A DNA stretch of 53,333 nucleotides. It comes from Burkholderiaceae bacterium (GTDB lineage: Bacteria > Pseudomonadota > Gammaproteobacteria > Burkholderiales > Burkholderiaceae_A). The translations under genes were made by a program, and so were the position numbers. Where the stretch lies: positions 1 to 53,333 of the forward strand of contig JAGYKN010000011.1 of NCBI GenBank assembly GCA_018401615.1. The letters run 5' to 3'. The stretch's first letter is position 1. The number at the start of each line of letters is the position of its first letter. Of the stretch, positions 30,070-38,385 are shown piece after piece. The notes under the pieces were generated by a model. That model ran no database searches. It saw nothing but the letters and a program-made list of their open reading frames with translations, and was not told the DNA's origin.

Positions 30070-30530
30070 GTCGTGGCTCCAGTGGGTCGGTTGGCTCCCC
30101 AATGCCGTTGGGCAAGCGAAATACGGTCCTCCAGGTAGGCACCATAGAAATCTGCAGAGCTGTATCCCACCAGGGGCTCGCCGATGGGCTTGCCGCTTGA
30201 GCTGATTGGAAAGACCGTGGGCGCCATCCGGATATTGTGCTGCCGAGCCCACTGAAGGGGCGATTCGGAAAGCCACCTGGCCTCAGGAGGCCTGTCCCCC
30301 GACCGCGACTCGATCCGAATGGGCCGCCTGTCGGTGATGTCTAGGATCACCACGCCCACTTGTGGGGACTGGGTGGAACGCATCCGGGGAATGAGCTGAT
30401 CCCTCAGGACCAGATCACACCAGGCACAGTTGGGCAGGCTGGCCATGACCACGACGACCCAGGAACCACCTGCCTGCTCAGCCCTGGCAATGAGGGTGGG
30501 AAGCTGGCTGGCCGACAGTGCGTTCGACAT
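30066..30530 (-). CDS. Thioredoxin-fold protein with CAWC motif
   Basis: A 154-residue thioredoxin-fold protein. The redox motif is C35-A-W-C38, and a cis-proline region (MAPTVFPISSSGKPIGEPLVGY) follows. There is no signal peptide, so it appears cytoplasmic. It is divergent from the sox regulator and shares its control region, so it may be a Sox-associated thioredoxin similar in context to SoxW, though SoxW is usually exported. Confidence 0.75.
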   Translation of the reverse strand: MSNALSASQLPTLIARAEQAGGSWVVVVMASLPNCAWCDLVLRDQLIPRMRSTQSPQVGVVILDITDRRPIRIESRSGDRPPEARWLSESPLQWARQHNIRMAPTVFPISSSGKPIGEPLVGYSSADFYGAYLEDRISLAQRHWGANRPTGATT

Positions 30531-30620
30531 CTTTCCCCTTTCTCCCCTTTGTTAAACGGTTCATGCGACCGTTGATGCTTCTATCTCTTTGTGCGCCGCA
30601 TCATCATCAATAGTTGACTA

Positions 30621-30638
30621 TATGCTTGTATAAGCATA
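30621..30638. promoter_or_regulatory. Perfect palindromic operator before the sox regulator
   Basis: TATGCTT and AAGCATA form a perfect 7+7 inverted repeat with a 4-base spacer, 13 bases ahead of the ArsR-type start. TTGACT at 30614-30619 looks like a -35 element just upstream, so protein bound here would block the promoter. ArsR-family repressors bind such 12-2-12-like or shorter dyads. It also sits in the divergent gap of the thioredoxin-like gene. Confidence 0.7.
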
Positions 30639-30650
30639 CCTTCCCTCCAA

Positions 30651-31007
30651 ATGACCGACTCAACGCTGACCACCCAAACGCCCAGAGCCAGCATCTTAGA
30701 TGCTGCCAAGCTCGACGAAGACGAACTCGCCTTTATTTTCGAGCGGGCGGCCCAGTATTTCGCGCTGCTCTCGGAGCCCGCGCGACTCAGAATCATCCAG
30801 GCCGTCTGCTCAGATGAGCGCTCGGTTCAGGAGGTCGTTGCCATGACGAGCCTGCCACAACCCAATGTCTCTCGGCACCTGAGCCTTCTCTACAGGGCAG
30901 GCGCATTGAGTCGCAGGCGGGAAGGAACATTTGTATTTTACAAAATCGCCGACCCGATGATCACCGATCTCTGCCGCTCGGTCTGTGTTCGGCTGGCCGG
31001 GGGTTGA
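30651..31007 (+). CDS. ArsR-family regulator, sox-linked
   Basis: A 118-residue winged-helix repressor. AQYFALLSEPARLRIIQAVC, SVQEVVAMTSLPQPNVSRHLSLLYRAGALSRRREGTFVFYKI span the recognition helix and wing. Cysteines at the start of helix 3 (AVCSDE) and near the C-terminus (DLCRSVC) could sense sulfur species or thiols. It sits directly upstream of soxC and downstream of a palindrome, matching SoxR-type regulators that repress sox genes. Confidence 0.85.
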   Translation: MTDSTLTTQTPRASILDAAKLDEDELAFIFERAAQYFALLSEPARLRIIQAVCSDERSVQEVVAMTSLPQPNVSRHLSLLYRAGALSRRREGTFVFYKIADPMITDLCRSVCVRLAGG

Positions 31008-31085
31008 GACAAGACGAGCATCATCGTTTGAGTGTTGCATGACGGCAGGATCATCGAGAAGCCTTACAAGGGAGATGTGCAGGTT

Positions 31086-32426
31086 ATGAAGACAGAGCGA
31101 CAACTGGGTCGATTGATCAAAGCGCCAGAAAACTTTCTGGTGCCCGAAGACGCAAAATCACCTGAGGTGATGCGGCGAAAATTCTTGGCCGCTGGTGTTG
31201 CCACTGCGGGCCTTGGTCTAGCAGGGGCGGCGAGGGCATCGTCAAATCCTGTCTCTGGCCAGGGGGACCCCAATATCCTGAATCTGCCCGAGCACACAAC
31301 GGGGCTGGGCATGCCCGTGGCCGCCACCGGATACGGCCTGCCGTCCCAATACGAAAAGGGCCTGCAGCGTCGGGAGAGCCCAGGCCTCACCCGAGTCTCT
31401 GCAGCGTCTGTGGCCTTTACGCCGCTGCAGGGCACCTTTGGAATCATCACGCCCAGCGGGCTTCATTTTGAGCGACATCACCAGGGCTGGTGGGACATCG
31501 ATCCGTCCAAACACCGACTCATGATCAACGGCCTGGTCAGGAACCAGAAGGTCTACACGATGGATGACCTCATGCGATTGCCTTCTGTGTCGCGCATTCA
31601 TTTCATCGAGTGTGGTGCCAACACGGCAATGGAGTGGGGCAACGTGGCGGTGCCCACGGTCCAGTACACCCACGGCATGGTCTCCTGCTCAGAATTCACC
31701 GGCGTTCCCCTCTCTGTCTTGCTCGAGGACTGCGGCTACGACAAGAAGAACGGGCGGTTTGTCTTGGCAGAGGGCGCTGACGGCTCGTCCATGACTCGCA
31801 CCATTCCCATGTCGCTTGCGCTTGATGATGTCATGGTGGCCTACGGCATGAATGGTGAGATGCTGCGCCCGGAAAATGGTTACCCCCTTCGACTCGTGGT
31901 GCCCGGTGTCCAGGGCGTGTCTTGGGTCAAATGGCTCCGCCGAATCGAGGTGGGCGACCAGAAATGGGCCACCAAGGACGAGGCGATCCACTACATCGAC
32001 CTCATGCCAGATGGCATGCATCGCCAGTACACGGGCATGCAGGAGGCCAAGTCTGTCATCACGACGCCGTCTGCTGGGCAGTTGTTGCTTGACAAGGGGT
32101 TCTACAACGTCTCGGGCCTGGCATGGTCCGGTCGGGGCAAGATCAGGCGGGTCGATGTCTCTGTCGATGGTGGAAAAAATTGGCGGACTGCCCGACTCGA
32201 GTCACCCGTGCTGACCAAGGCCTTCACGCGCTTTAACATTGACTGGACCTGGAGTGGGGCGCCCGCAATTCTCCAGTCCCGTGCCATCGATGACACCGGC
32301 TACGTCCAGCCCACGGTCCATCAGCTGCGAGAGGTTCGTGGCACAAGGTCGATCTATCACAACAACATGATTCAGTCTTGGCGTATCGCAGACACCGGGG
32401 AGGTGAGCAATGTTCAGGTTAGCTAA
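31086..32426 (+). CDS. soxC: Sulfane dehydrogenase subunit SoxC
   Basis: Molybdenum-cofactor subunit of the sulfur dehydrogenase SoxCD, which oxidises sulfane sulfur bound to SoxY. The protein has 446 residues from ATG 31086. A Tat signal (RRKFLAAGVATAGLGLAGAA) starts near residue 30. The sulfite-oxidase fold carries the Mo-ligating Cys in HFIECGANTAMEW and the later VPGVQGVSWVKWLRRIEV. A start at 31032 was rejected as it gives a non-homologous leader. The soxD gene overlaps its 3' end by 17 bases. Confidence 0.94.
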   Translation: MKTERQLGRLIKAPENFLVPEDAKSPEVMRRKFLAAGVATAGLGLAGAARASSNPVSGQGDPNILNLPEHTTGLGMPVAATGYGLPSQYEKGLQRRESPGLTRVSAASVAFTPLQGTFGIITPSGLHFERHHQGWWDIDPSKHRLMINGLVRNQKVYTMDDLMRLPSVSRIHFIECGANTAMEWGNVAVPTVQYTHGMVSCSEFTGVPLSVLLEDCGYDKKNGRFVLAEGADGSSMTRTIPMSLALDDVMVAYGMNGEMLRPENGYPLRLVVPGVQGVSWVKWLRRIEVGDQKWATKDEAIHYIDLMPDGMHRQYTGMQEAKSVITTPSAGQLLLDKGFYNVSGLAWSGRGKIRRVDVSVDGGKNWRTARLESPVLTKAFTRFNIDWTWSGAPAILQSRAIDDTGYVQPTVHQLREVRGTRSIYHNNMIQSWRIADTGEVSNVQVS

Positions 32427-33159
32427 TGTCTTGCTGGTTGCAGTGCTCGTGGCCCCAGGGGTCGTGGCGCAGGCATCGGGGAAATTCGACAACATTGGTC
32501 GCATCGCAACGCCCGCCGAAGTTCAGAAATGGGACATTGATGTCCGACCAGACTTCAAAGGGCTGCCCGTTGGGTCGGGCTCAGTGGTCCTGGGTCAGCA
32601 AGTCTGGGAGGCCCAGTGCGCCTCATGTCATGGGGTGTTCGGTGAGAGCACCGAAGTCTTCACACCCATCGCCGGAGGCACCTCCAAAGACGACATCAAA
32701 TCCGGCCGGGTGGCCAACCTCTCGAGGGATGATTATCCCCAACGAACCACCCTCATGAAGGTGGCCACGGTCTCCACACTCTGGGATTACATCAACCGGG
32801 CCATGCCTTGGCAGAGTCCCAAGTCTCTGTCGGTTGAGGAGGTCTATGCGGTCACGGCGTTTATCTTGAACCTTGGCGACATTGTTCCCGATGATTTCGT
32901 GCTGTCGGACAAGAACATGGCCCAAGTCCAGGGCATGATGCCCAATCGCAACGGCATGACCACCGACCACGGCCTATGGGATTTAAAGGGTAAACCCGAT
33001 GTCAGGAACGTGGCCTGTATGAAAGACTGCAAAAAAGAGGTTGTCATCACATCGTTCCTGCCCGGTTCGGCGGTGGACAGTCACGGCAACCTTATCGAGC
33101 AGAACCGCCCAATCGGTCCCACGCGCGCCATGGACACCAGCAAGGCAACCAAGAAGTAA
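32410..33159 (+). CDS. soxD: Sulfur dehydrogenase cytochrome subunit SoxD (short form)
   Basis: The c-type cytochrome partner of SoxC. A signal peptide is followed by one heme site, CASCH at residues 70-74, and the later conserved ACMKDCKKEV. At 249 residues and with one CxxCH it is the short, single-heme form; the classical SoxD is diheme and about 380 residues. The start ATG 32410 lies inside the soxC tail, so translation is coupled. Confidence 0.92.
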   Translation: MFRLANVLLVAVLVAPGVVAQASGKFDNIGRIATPAEVQKWDIDVRPDFKGLPVGSGSVVLGQQVWEAQCASCHGVFGESTEVFTPIAGGTSKDDIKSGRVANLSRDDYPQRTTLMKVATVSTLWDYINRAMPWQSPKSLSVEEVYAVTAFILNLGDIVPDDFVLSDKNMAQVQGMMPNRNGMTTDHGLWDLKGKPDVRNVACMKDCKKEVVITSFLPGSAVDSHGNLIEQNRPIGPTRAMDTSKATKK

Positions 33160-33185
33160 ATTTTCATTTTCAAAGGGAGCATCAT

Positions 33186-33656
33186 ATGAGCATGAATCGT
33201 CGAGATGTAATGAAGGTTGGTGGCGGTGCCGCGGTCTACTCCGCGCTGGCGTCGATGGGTTTTTTCGTGGCCAACCCCGCCATGGCCAACACCTGGAAGA
33301 AGGAGTGGTTTGAGACCAAGAGCATTGCAGACACACTCAAGGCCATGGGCGTTGCGAATGCCCCAGACAGCGGCGACATCAGCATCACGTCTCCAGACAT
33401 CGCGGAGAACGGCGCCGTCGTCCCCGTGGGTGTCTCGAGCAAGCTGGCCAAGACGCAGATGGCGGTGGTCATGGTGGAGAAAAACCCATCCATGGTCGCA
33501 GGCTTCTATGAGTTCTCGGCCGACGCCGTGCCGGATGTCTCCATGCGCGTGAAGATGGGACAGAGCTCGGACGTCTATGCCCTTGTCAAGGCCGATGGCC
33601 AATTTTTCATGGCCAAAAAAGAGATCAAGGTCACCCTCGGCGGCTGCGGCGGCTGA
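33186..33656 (+). CDS. soxY: Sulfur carrier SoxY
   Basis: The SoxYZ subunit that carries sulfur intermediates on its C-terminal cysteine. The 156 residues end in the invariant GGCGG swinging-arm motif. A Tat signal begins NRRDVMKVGGGAA. The body follows the SoxY immunoglobulin-like fold. A ribosome site (AAAGGGAG) lies 9-10 bases before ATG 33186. It is followed by soxZ after 30 bases. Confidence 0.96.
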   Translation: MSMNRRDVMKVGGGAAVYSALASMGFFVANPAMANTWKKEWFETKSIADTLKAMGVANAPDSGDISITSPDIAENGAVVPVGVSSKLAKTQMAVVMVEKNPSMVAGFYEFSADAVPDVSMRVKMGQSSDVYALVKADGQFFMAKKEIKVTLGGCGG

Positions 33657-33686
33657 TCCCAGTTACAACAGAACAGGAGAATAGAA

Positions 33687-33998
33687 ATGGCAAATCCAAT
33701 GCGTATTCGGGCCCGTGTCGAGGGCGATGTGGCAGATGTGCGTGTGCTGATGGCCCATGAGATGGAGACCGGGCAGCGAAAGGGCGGCGACGGTCAACTC
33801 GTCCCGGCCTGGTTCATCCAGGAAGTCACAGCCTCTGTCAATGGCAAGGCCGTGATGACGGCCCAGTGGGGGCCAGCCGTCTCCAAGAACCCTTACCTCC
33901 AGTTCAAGGTCAAGGGTGCCAAGGCAGGCGACAAGGTCACCGTTTCGTGGAAAGACAACAAGGGTGAGTCGCGCACAGACGAAGCCGCCATTAGCTAG
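33687..33998 (+). CDS. soxZ: Sulfur carrier partner SoxZ
   Basis: A 103-residue partner of SoxY. MRIRARVEGDVADVRVLMAHEMETGQR and the closing VSWKDNKGESRTDEA match SoxZ. It has no signal peptide and is expected to be exported as a complex with SoxY. ACAGGAG precedes its ATG by 9 bases. Confidence 0.96.
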   Translation: MANPMRIRARVEGDVADVRVLMAHEMETGQRKGGDGQLVPAWFIQEVTASVNGKAVMTAQWGPAVSKNPYLQFKVKGAKAGDKVTVSWKDNKGESRTDEAAIS

Positions 33999-34025
33999 GG
34001 CGCACGCCAAGCGCTGCAACCGGGC

Positions 34026-34041
34026 GGGGCCGCTTGGCCCC
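34026..34041. other. Intra-operon hairpin between soxZ and soxA
   Basis: GGGGCC, GCTT, GGCCCC: a perfect 6-bp GC stem with a 4-base loop in the 75-base soxZ-soxA gap. There is no T-tract. It could adjust the ratio of SoxYZ to SoxAX by RNA processing or partial termination. Confidence 0.5.
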
Positions 34042-34073
34042 CCATCACATTACAAGAAGCCAAGGAGATAAAA

Positions 34074-34883
34074 ATGCAGAGATCGACAATGAAGGCCGCC
34101 ACCTTGGCCTTTGGACTGTGCCTCTCGTTCGGAGGAGCCATGGCGCAGGCTGAGAAGACTGAGACAGAAAAGGGCATCGATCGCTATAGGGAACTGATCG
34201 CCGACGGCAACCCTGCCGAGCTCTGGGAGATGCAAGGCGAGGAACTCTGGAAGAAAAAAGCTGGCCCCAAGAATGCCTCCCTTGAGCAGTGCGACCTCGG
34301 CCTCGGACCAGGAGTCTTGAAGGGCGCCTATGCCCAGCTTCCTCGATATTTCCCCGATGCAGGCAAGGTTCAGGATGTCGAGATGCGAATCGCGCACTGC
34401 ATGAAGACGCTACAAGGTGGCGAGCCCAAAGTGACCGACTACAACAAGGACGACCACAAGAAGGTCATTGCGCTGGCCACCTATGTCGTGACCCAGTCTA
34501 AGGGCATGACGCTGGCCACGCCCCAGGCCCATCCCGAGGAAAAGCACATGTTCGAGGTGGGCAAGCGGGCCTTCTTCTACCGGGCCGGCCCCATGGATTA
34601 CTCCTGCGCGTCCTGTCACCAGGCCGATGGGCAACGTATTCGCCTTCAGGGCTTGCCCAATCTCACCGCGAATGTGCCGGCCGGCAAGGCTGCCACGTCC
34701 TGGCCCGCTTATCGGGTGAGCAATTCGCAGCTCTGGCCCATGCAGAAGCGCATCAACGACTGCTATCGCCTGCAGCGGTTTCCCCATCCAAAGTTCGGCT
34801 CCGATGTGACCGTCGCACTATCGGTCTATATGGCGGTGAATGGAAACGGGGTTCCCTCGCTCGCACCCACGATCAAGCGCTGA
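34074..34883 (+). CDS. soxA: SoxA, thiosulfate-binding cytochrome subunit
   Basis: Catalytic subunit of SoxAX, which couples thiosulfate to SoxY. The protein has 269 residues and a signal peptide. One heme site CASCH is at 178-182, and the active-site cysteine is C230 in INDCYRLQRFPHP. The N-terminal part has only paired cysteines (C73, C109) and no CxxCH, so this is a monoheme SoxA. An SD of AAGGAG lies about 8 bases ahead of the ATG. Confidence 0.95.
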   Translation: MQRSTMKAATLAFGLCLSFGGAMAQAEKTETEKGIDRYRELIADGNPAELWEMQGEELWKKKAGPKNASLEQCDLGLGPGVLKGAYAQLPRYFPDAGKVQDVEMRIAHCMKTLQGGEPKVTDYNKDDHKKVIALATYVVTQSKGMTLATPQAHPEEKHMFEVGKRAFFYRAGPMDYSCASCHQADGQRIRLQGLPNLTANVPAGKAATSWPAYRVSNSQLWPMQKRINDCYRLQRFPHPKFGSDVTVALSVYMAVNGNGVPSLAPTIKR

Positions 34884-34899
34884 ATAATAGGAGACTCAG

Positions 34900-35517
34900 A
34901 TGAAACAAATCGTTCTCATGGCCTCAGCAGCCACTCTGCTCGCTGGTTGCGCAACGGTTGGGCCCGACTACAACAAAATGACCCAGTCCGTGCTGAAATC
35001 GTCGTTCGAGTCTAAGCACATTGCAACCGTCGACCGCCTTGAGCAGGATGCCGTGCAGGCGGCCTGCTCAGAGGCTGAGATGCTTGGCAAGGACCTTGAC
35101 CCTGCCGTTCGTGTCAAGCTTGAGGCTGCCGAGATGGCGACCATCAAGCAGCCCGCAGACGGCAATTATTTCGGGGATTGGACCAAGGCGGAAAGGATCG
35201 CTCAGAGCGGCAACGGGCACACCTGGAAGGTGCTGAAGGCGGGTACACCCAATGGCGGAAACTGCTACAACTGCCACCAGATCACTAAGAAGGAACTCTC
35301 CTACGGCAACATCGGGCCAAGCCTTTACCAGTACGGCAAACTGCGCGGGGCTGGCCCTGACGTGGTGAAGTACACCTGGGGAAAGTTGTACAACGCCAAG
35401 GCCTACAACGCCTGCACGATCATGCCCCGAATCGGCCACAAGCAGATCTTGAGCGAGCAACAGCTCAAAGACCTCATGGCCTATCTCTTCGACCCAGCCT
35501 CCCCGGTGAATCAGTAA
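34900..35517 (+). CDS. soxX: SoxX cytochrome subunit, probable lipoprotein
   Basis: The cytochrome partner of SoxA. The N-terminus ends in a lipobox, LLAGC with C17, so it is probably a lipoprotein. The heme site is CYNCH at 122-126, and the distal Met is in MPRIGH. At 205 residues it is longer than the short SoxX of some species. It follows soxA by 16 bases with AGGAGA ahead of the ATG. A terminator follows it. Confidence 0.93.
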   Translation: MKQIVLMASAATLLAGCATVGPDYNKMTQSVLKSSFESKHIATVDRLEQDAVQAACSEAEMLGKDLDPAVRVKLEAAEMATIKQPADGNYFGDWTKAERIAQSGNGHTWKVLKAGTPNGGNCYNCHQITKKELSYGNIGPSLYQYGKLRGAGPDVVKYTWGKLYNAKAYNACTIMPRIGHKQILSEQQLKDLMAYLFDPASPVNQ

Positions 35518-35544
35518 CCCGGGGGCTTCTGCAGGATCGACTGG

Positions 35545-35573
35545 GCCCTTTCTTTCCGAGAGGGCTTTTTTTT
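35545..35573 (+). terminator. Intrinsic terminator after soxX
   Basis: GCCCTTTC, loop TTTCC, GAGAGGGC: an 8-bp stem with one wobble followed by eight T. It is the best T-tailed terminator in the window. It separates soxX from soxB, so soxB probably depends on its own promoter or on partial readthrough. Confidence 0.88.
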
Positions 35574-35604
35574 AACGGATATATTCATAGATGGGCATAG
35601 AGTC

Positions 35605-37326
35605 ATGGACATGAATCGGCGGGAGTTTGTTGGGGTCATGGCGGCTGCATCGGCAGCCGGCATGTTTGGAGGGTTTCCAGATGCGCAGGCGGCGGCCAAG
35701 AAGGGAGACAAGCTCTACGACATTCCCAGGTTTGGCAACGTCAGCTTCTTGCACTTCACAGACTGTCATGCCCAGTTGCTGCCCGTCTATTTCCGTGAGC
35801 CCGATGTGAACATTGGGGTGGCCGGCATGCAGGGGCAGGTTCCTCACCTTGTCGGTGAGGCCCTGCTGAGGCAATACGGTATTCCGAAGGGCACGCCACT
35901 CGCCCATGCTTACACCTATCTTGATTTCGAGAAGGCTGCCCGCACCTTTGGCAAGGTGGGTGGTTTTGCCCACATGGCCACCCTTGTCAAGATGATGCGA
36001 GCAGGCCGTCCCAATGCCTTCCTGCTCGATGGCGGCGACACCTGGCAGGGGTCGGCCACCGCCCTGTGGAGCAAGGGGCAGGATATGGTGGATGCCACCA
36101 AGCTGCTCGGGGTGGACATGATGGCCAGTCACTGGGAATTCACATATGGTGCCGAGCGGGTCATGGAGATTGTCAAAAAGGATCTCGCGGGAAAGATTGA
36201 GTTCCTCGCTCAGAATATAAAGACCAACGACTTCGGGGATCCTGTCTTTAAGCCCTATGTGATTCGTGAGCAGAACGGATTCTCAGTGGCCGTCATTGGT
36301 CAGGCCTTCCCCTACACACCCATTGCCAATCCTCGCCACATGGTGCCCGACTGGACCTTCGGCATTCAAGACGAGAACATGCAGAAGATGGTCGATGAGT
36401 GCCGGGCCAAGGGCGCCAAGGTGGTGGTGGTCCTCTCACACAACGGCATGGACGTTGACCTCAAGATGGCCTCACGCGTTCGAGGCATCGATGCCATCAT
36501 GGGCGGCCACACCCACGATGGCGTCATACAGCCCATAAAGGTGAAGAACGCTGGCGGGGTGACCCTTGTGACCAACTCGGGCTCCAACACCAAGTTTCTG
36601 GGCGTGCTCGATTTCGACGTCAAGGATGGACGAGTTGCCGACTACCGCTACAAGCTGCTCCCGGTCTTTGCAGACATGCTGCCAGCCGACAGAGACATGG
36701 CTGCCCTCATTGATCGGGTGCGTGCCCCACACAAGGCCAAGCTCGAGGAGACACTGGCCATCACCGAGGGCCTGCTCTACCGAAGGGGAAACTTCAATGG
36801 GAGTTTCGATCAACTCATCCTCGATGCCCTCATGGAGGTAAAGGGCGCTGACCTTGCCTTCTCGCCGGGGTTTCGATGGGGCACCTCGCTGCTCCCCGGA
36901 CAGGCCATCACCCGTGAGCATGTGATGGATCAGACAGCCACCACCTACTCGTATTCCACCCTGACCGAGATGTCTGGTGAGATGATCAAGACAGTGCTTG
37001 AGGACGTCTGCGACAACCTCTTTAATCCCGATCCCTACTATCAGCAAGGCGGCGACATGGTTCGGGTGGGTGGACTCCAATATTCCTGTTCGCCCACCGA
37101 GAAGATGGGCCGGCGCATTCAAGACATGCAACTCCAAGGCCGGGCGATTGAGCCCAAGAAGATGTACAAGGTTGCGGGCTGGGCCCCTGTGGCTGCTGAT
37201 GCAAAGGGCGAGATGGTCTGGGATGTTGTAGAGACCTGGCTCAAGGACAAAAAGCGAATCTCGCCGCGAAAACTCAATACCCCCAAGTTGATTGGCATGA
37301 AGGGAAATCCTGGTCTAGGAGGATAG
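35605..37326 (+). CDS. soxB: SoxB, sulfate thiol esterase
   Basis: Dimanganese enzyme releasing sulfate from SoxY-bound sulfonate. It has 573 residues with a Tat signal (MNRREFVGVMAAASAAGM). Metal motifs are FTDCHAQL, LLDGGDTWQGS, SHWEFTYG, VLSHNGMDVD and GGHTHDGV, followed by the 5'-nucleotidase-type C-terminal domain (DQLILDALM...). It is isolated from soxX by a terminator. ATG 35605 is used; ATG 35611 would remove two residues. Confidence 0.96.
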   Translation: MDMNRREFVGVMAAASAAGMFGGFPDAQAAAKKGDKLYDIPRFGNVSFLHFTDCHAQLLPVYFREPDVNIGVAGMQGQVPHLVGEALLRQYGIPKGTPLAHAYTYLDFEKAARTFGKVGGFAHMATLVKMMRAGRPNAFLLDGGDTWQGSATALWSKGQDMVDATKLLGVDMMASHWEFTYGAERVMEIVKKDLAGKIEFLAQNIKTNDFGDPVFKPYVIREQNGFSVAVIGQAFPYTPIANPRHMVPDWTFGIQDENMQKMVDECRAKGAKVVVVLSHNGMDVDLKMASRVRGIDAIMGGHTHDGVIQPIKVKNAGGVTLVTNSGSNTKFLGVLDFDVKDGRVADYRYKLLPVFADMLPADRDMAALIDRVRAPHKAKLEETLAITEGLLYRRGNFNGSFDQLILDALMEVKGADLAFSPGFRWGTSLLPGQAITREHVMDQTATTYSYSTLTEMSGEMIKTVLEDVCDNLFNPDPYYQQGGDMVRVGGLQYSCSPTEKMGRRIQDMQLQGRAIEPKKMYKVAGWAPVAADAKGEMVWDVVETWLKDKKRISPRKLNTPKLIGMKGNPGLGG

Positions 37327-37370
37327 TCCTCGTTAGACTAAGAAGGTCAAAACAGTTCCTGGAGACCACC

Positions 37371-37715
37371 ATGCAGGCAGCAACTCGTTTGATCATGGCA
37401 CTGCGCGGCCCGGCCCTTGTCTGCCTCATGGCGGCTGCCTGGCCTGCCCACACCGCGCCTTTTTTTCCGAAGGGTGATGCTGCCAAGGGGCAGTTGTTGC
37501 ACCAAAAGAACTGCGCCTCTTGTCACAACTCGATGATGCCAGACGGCAAGGGAGAGGAACTCTATTCCGAAGACTTCCGCAAGGTGAAGTCAGCCGCCGT
37601 GCTTCGAACCATGGTCGAGGCCTGCGCCAATCGCAGCAGCGCGGGCTGGTTCGAGGAAGAAATCGAGCATACAAGTCGATTCCTCAACGATCGGTTCTAT
37701 CAGTTCAAGCGATAG
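37371..37715 (+). CDS. Small c-type cytochrome downstream of soxB
   Basis: A 114-residue exported cytochrome with a signal peptide and one heme site, CASCH at residues 48-52. The C-terminal half (MVEACANRSSAGWFEEEIEH, YLND-like FLNDRFYQFK) matches small cytochromes often found next to soxB. It may take electrons from the Sox system. The stop overlaps the convergent ABC ATPase gene by 11 bases. Confidence 0.85.
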   Translation: MQAATRLIMALRGPALVCLMAAAWPAHTAPFFPKGDAAKGQLLHQKNCASCHNSMMPDGKGEELYSEDFRKVKSAAVLRTMVEACANRSSAGWFEEEIEHTSRFLNDRFYQFKR

Positions 37716-38385
37716 CACCTGCCAGGAGGCTCAGTCGGTCTGTGCAGGCTGAGGCAAGCTTGTCGTCATGGGTCACGATGATAAGGGTGGCCCCGTGCTG
37801 GGACTGTAGATCGAGGAGCAGGGACATCACGCGGTCGCCACTTGCGGCGTCTAGGCTGCCTGTGGGCTCATCAGCAAAGAGCAGCCGGGGCACCCGCACA
37901 AAGGCCCTTGCCAGCGCGACCCGCTGTTGCTCGCCGCCCGAGAGTGTTGCGGGAAAATGCTGGAGCCGACTCTCTAGCCCCACGGTCTTGAGCATGGCGG
38001 TGGCCTTCTCCTCTGCGGATGAATCCCCAATGAGGTCCATGGGCAGCATGACGTTTTCCAAGGCCGTGAGTTGGGGTAGGAGTTGGAATGACTGAAAGAC
38101 AAAGCCAACGTCCCTTAGCCGTCGCTCGGTGCGGGCCTCCTCATCAAGGACGGAGATGTCCTCGGAGCCCCAGAAGACCCGCCCCGATGTGGGCGTGTCG
38201 AGGCCAGCCAAGAGGCCCAGGAGGGTCGACTTCCCGCAGCCCGAGGGGCCAACAATGGCAAGCGATTTGCCCACTGCAACCTGCAGGGTGATGTCGCGAA
38301 GAATGCTCAATTCTTCTTCGCCATCAGATACAGTTCTACTCAATGAAACCGCTCGAATGGCCCATGCAGATGCTTGTTTTGTCAC
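37705..38385 (-). CDS. ybbA: ABC transporter ATPase (YbbA-like)
   Basis: A 226-residue ATPase of the MacB/LolD type. It has Walker A GPSGCGKST, signature LSGGEQQRVALARAF, Walker B LLFADEPTGSLD, and switch His in VTHDD. No permease lies next to it in this window. It is divergent from tesA, a pairing seen in many proteobacteria, and the two 5' ends as drawn overlap by 43 bases. Its true start may be a few codons later. Confidence 0.88.
   Translation of the reverse strand: MTKQASAWAIRAVSLSRTVSDGEEELSILRDITLQVAVGKSLAIVGPSGCGKSTLLGLLAGLDTPTSGRVFWGSEDISVLDEEARTERRLRDVGFVFQSFQLLPQLTALENVMLPMDLIGDSSAEEKATAMLKTVGLESRLQHFPATLSGGEQQRVALARAFVRVPRLLFADEPTGSLDAASGDRVMSLLLDLQSQHGATLIIVTHDDKLASACTDRLSLLAGAIA

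Noticed and set aside
31020-31086. Upstream TTG start at 31032 for SoxC
   Set aside because: It adds a leader not seen in SoxC; ATG 31086 starts near the Tat signal as expected.
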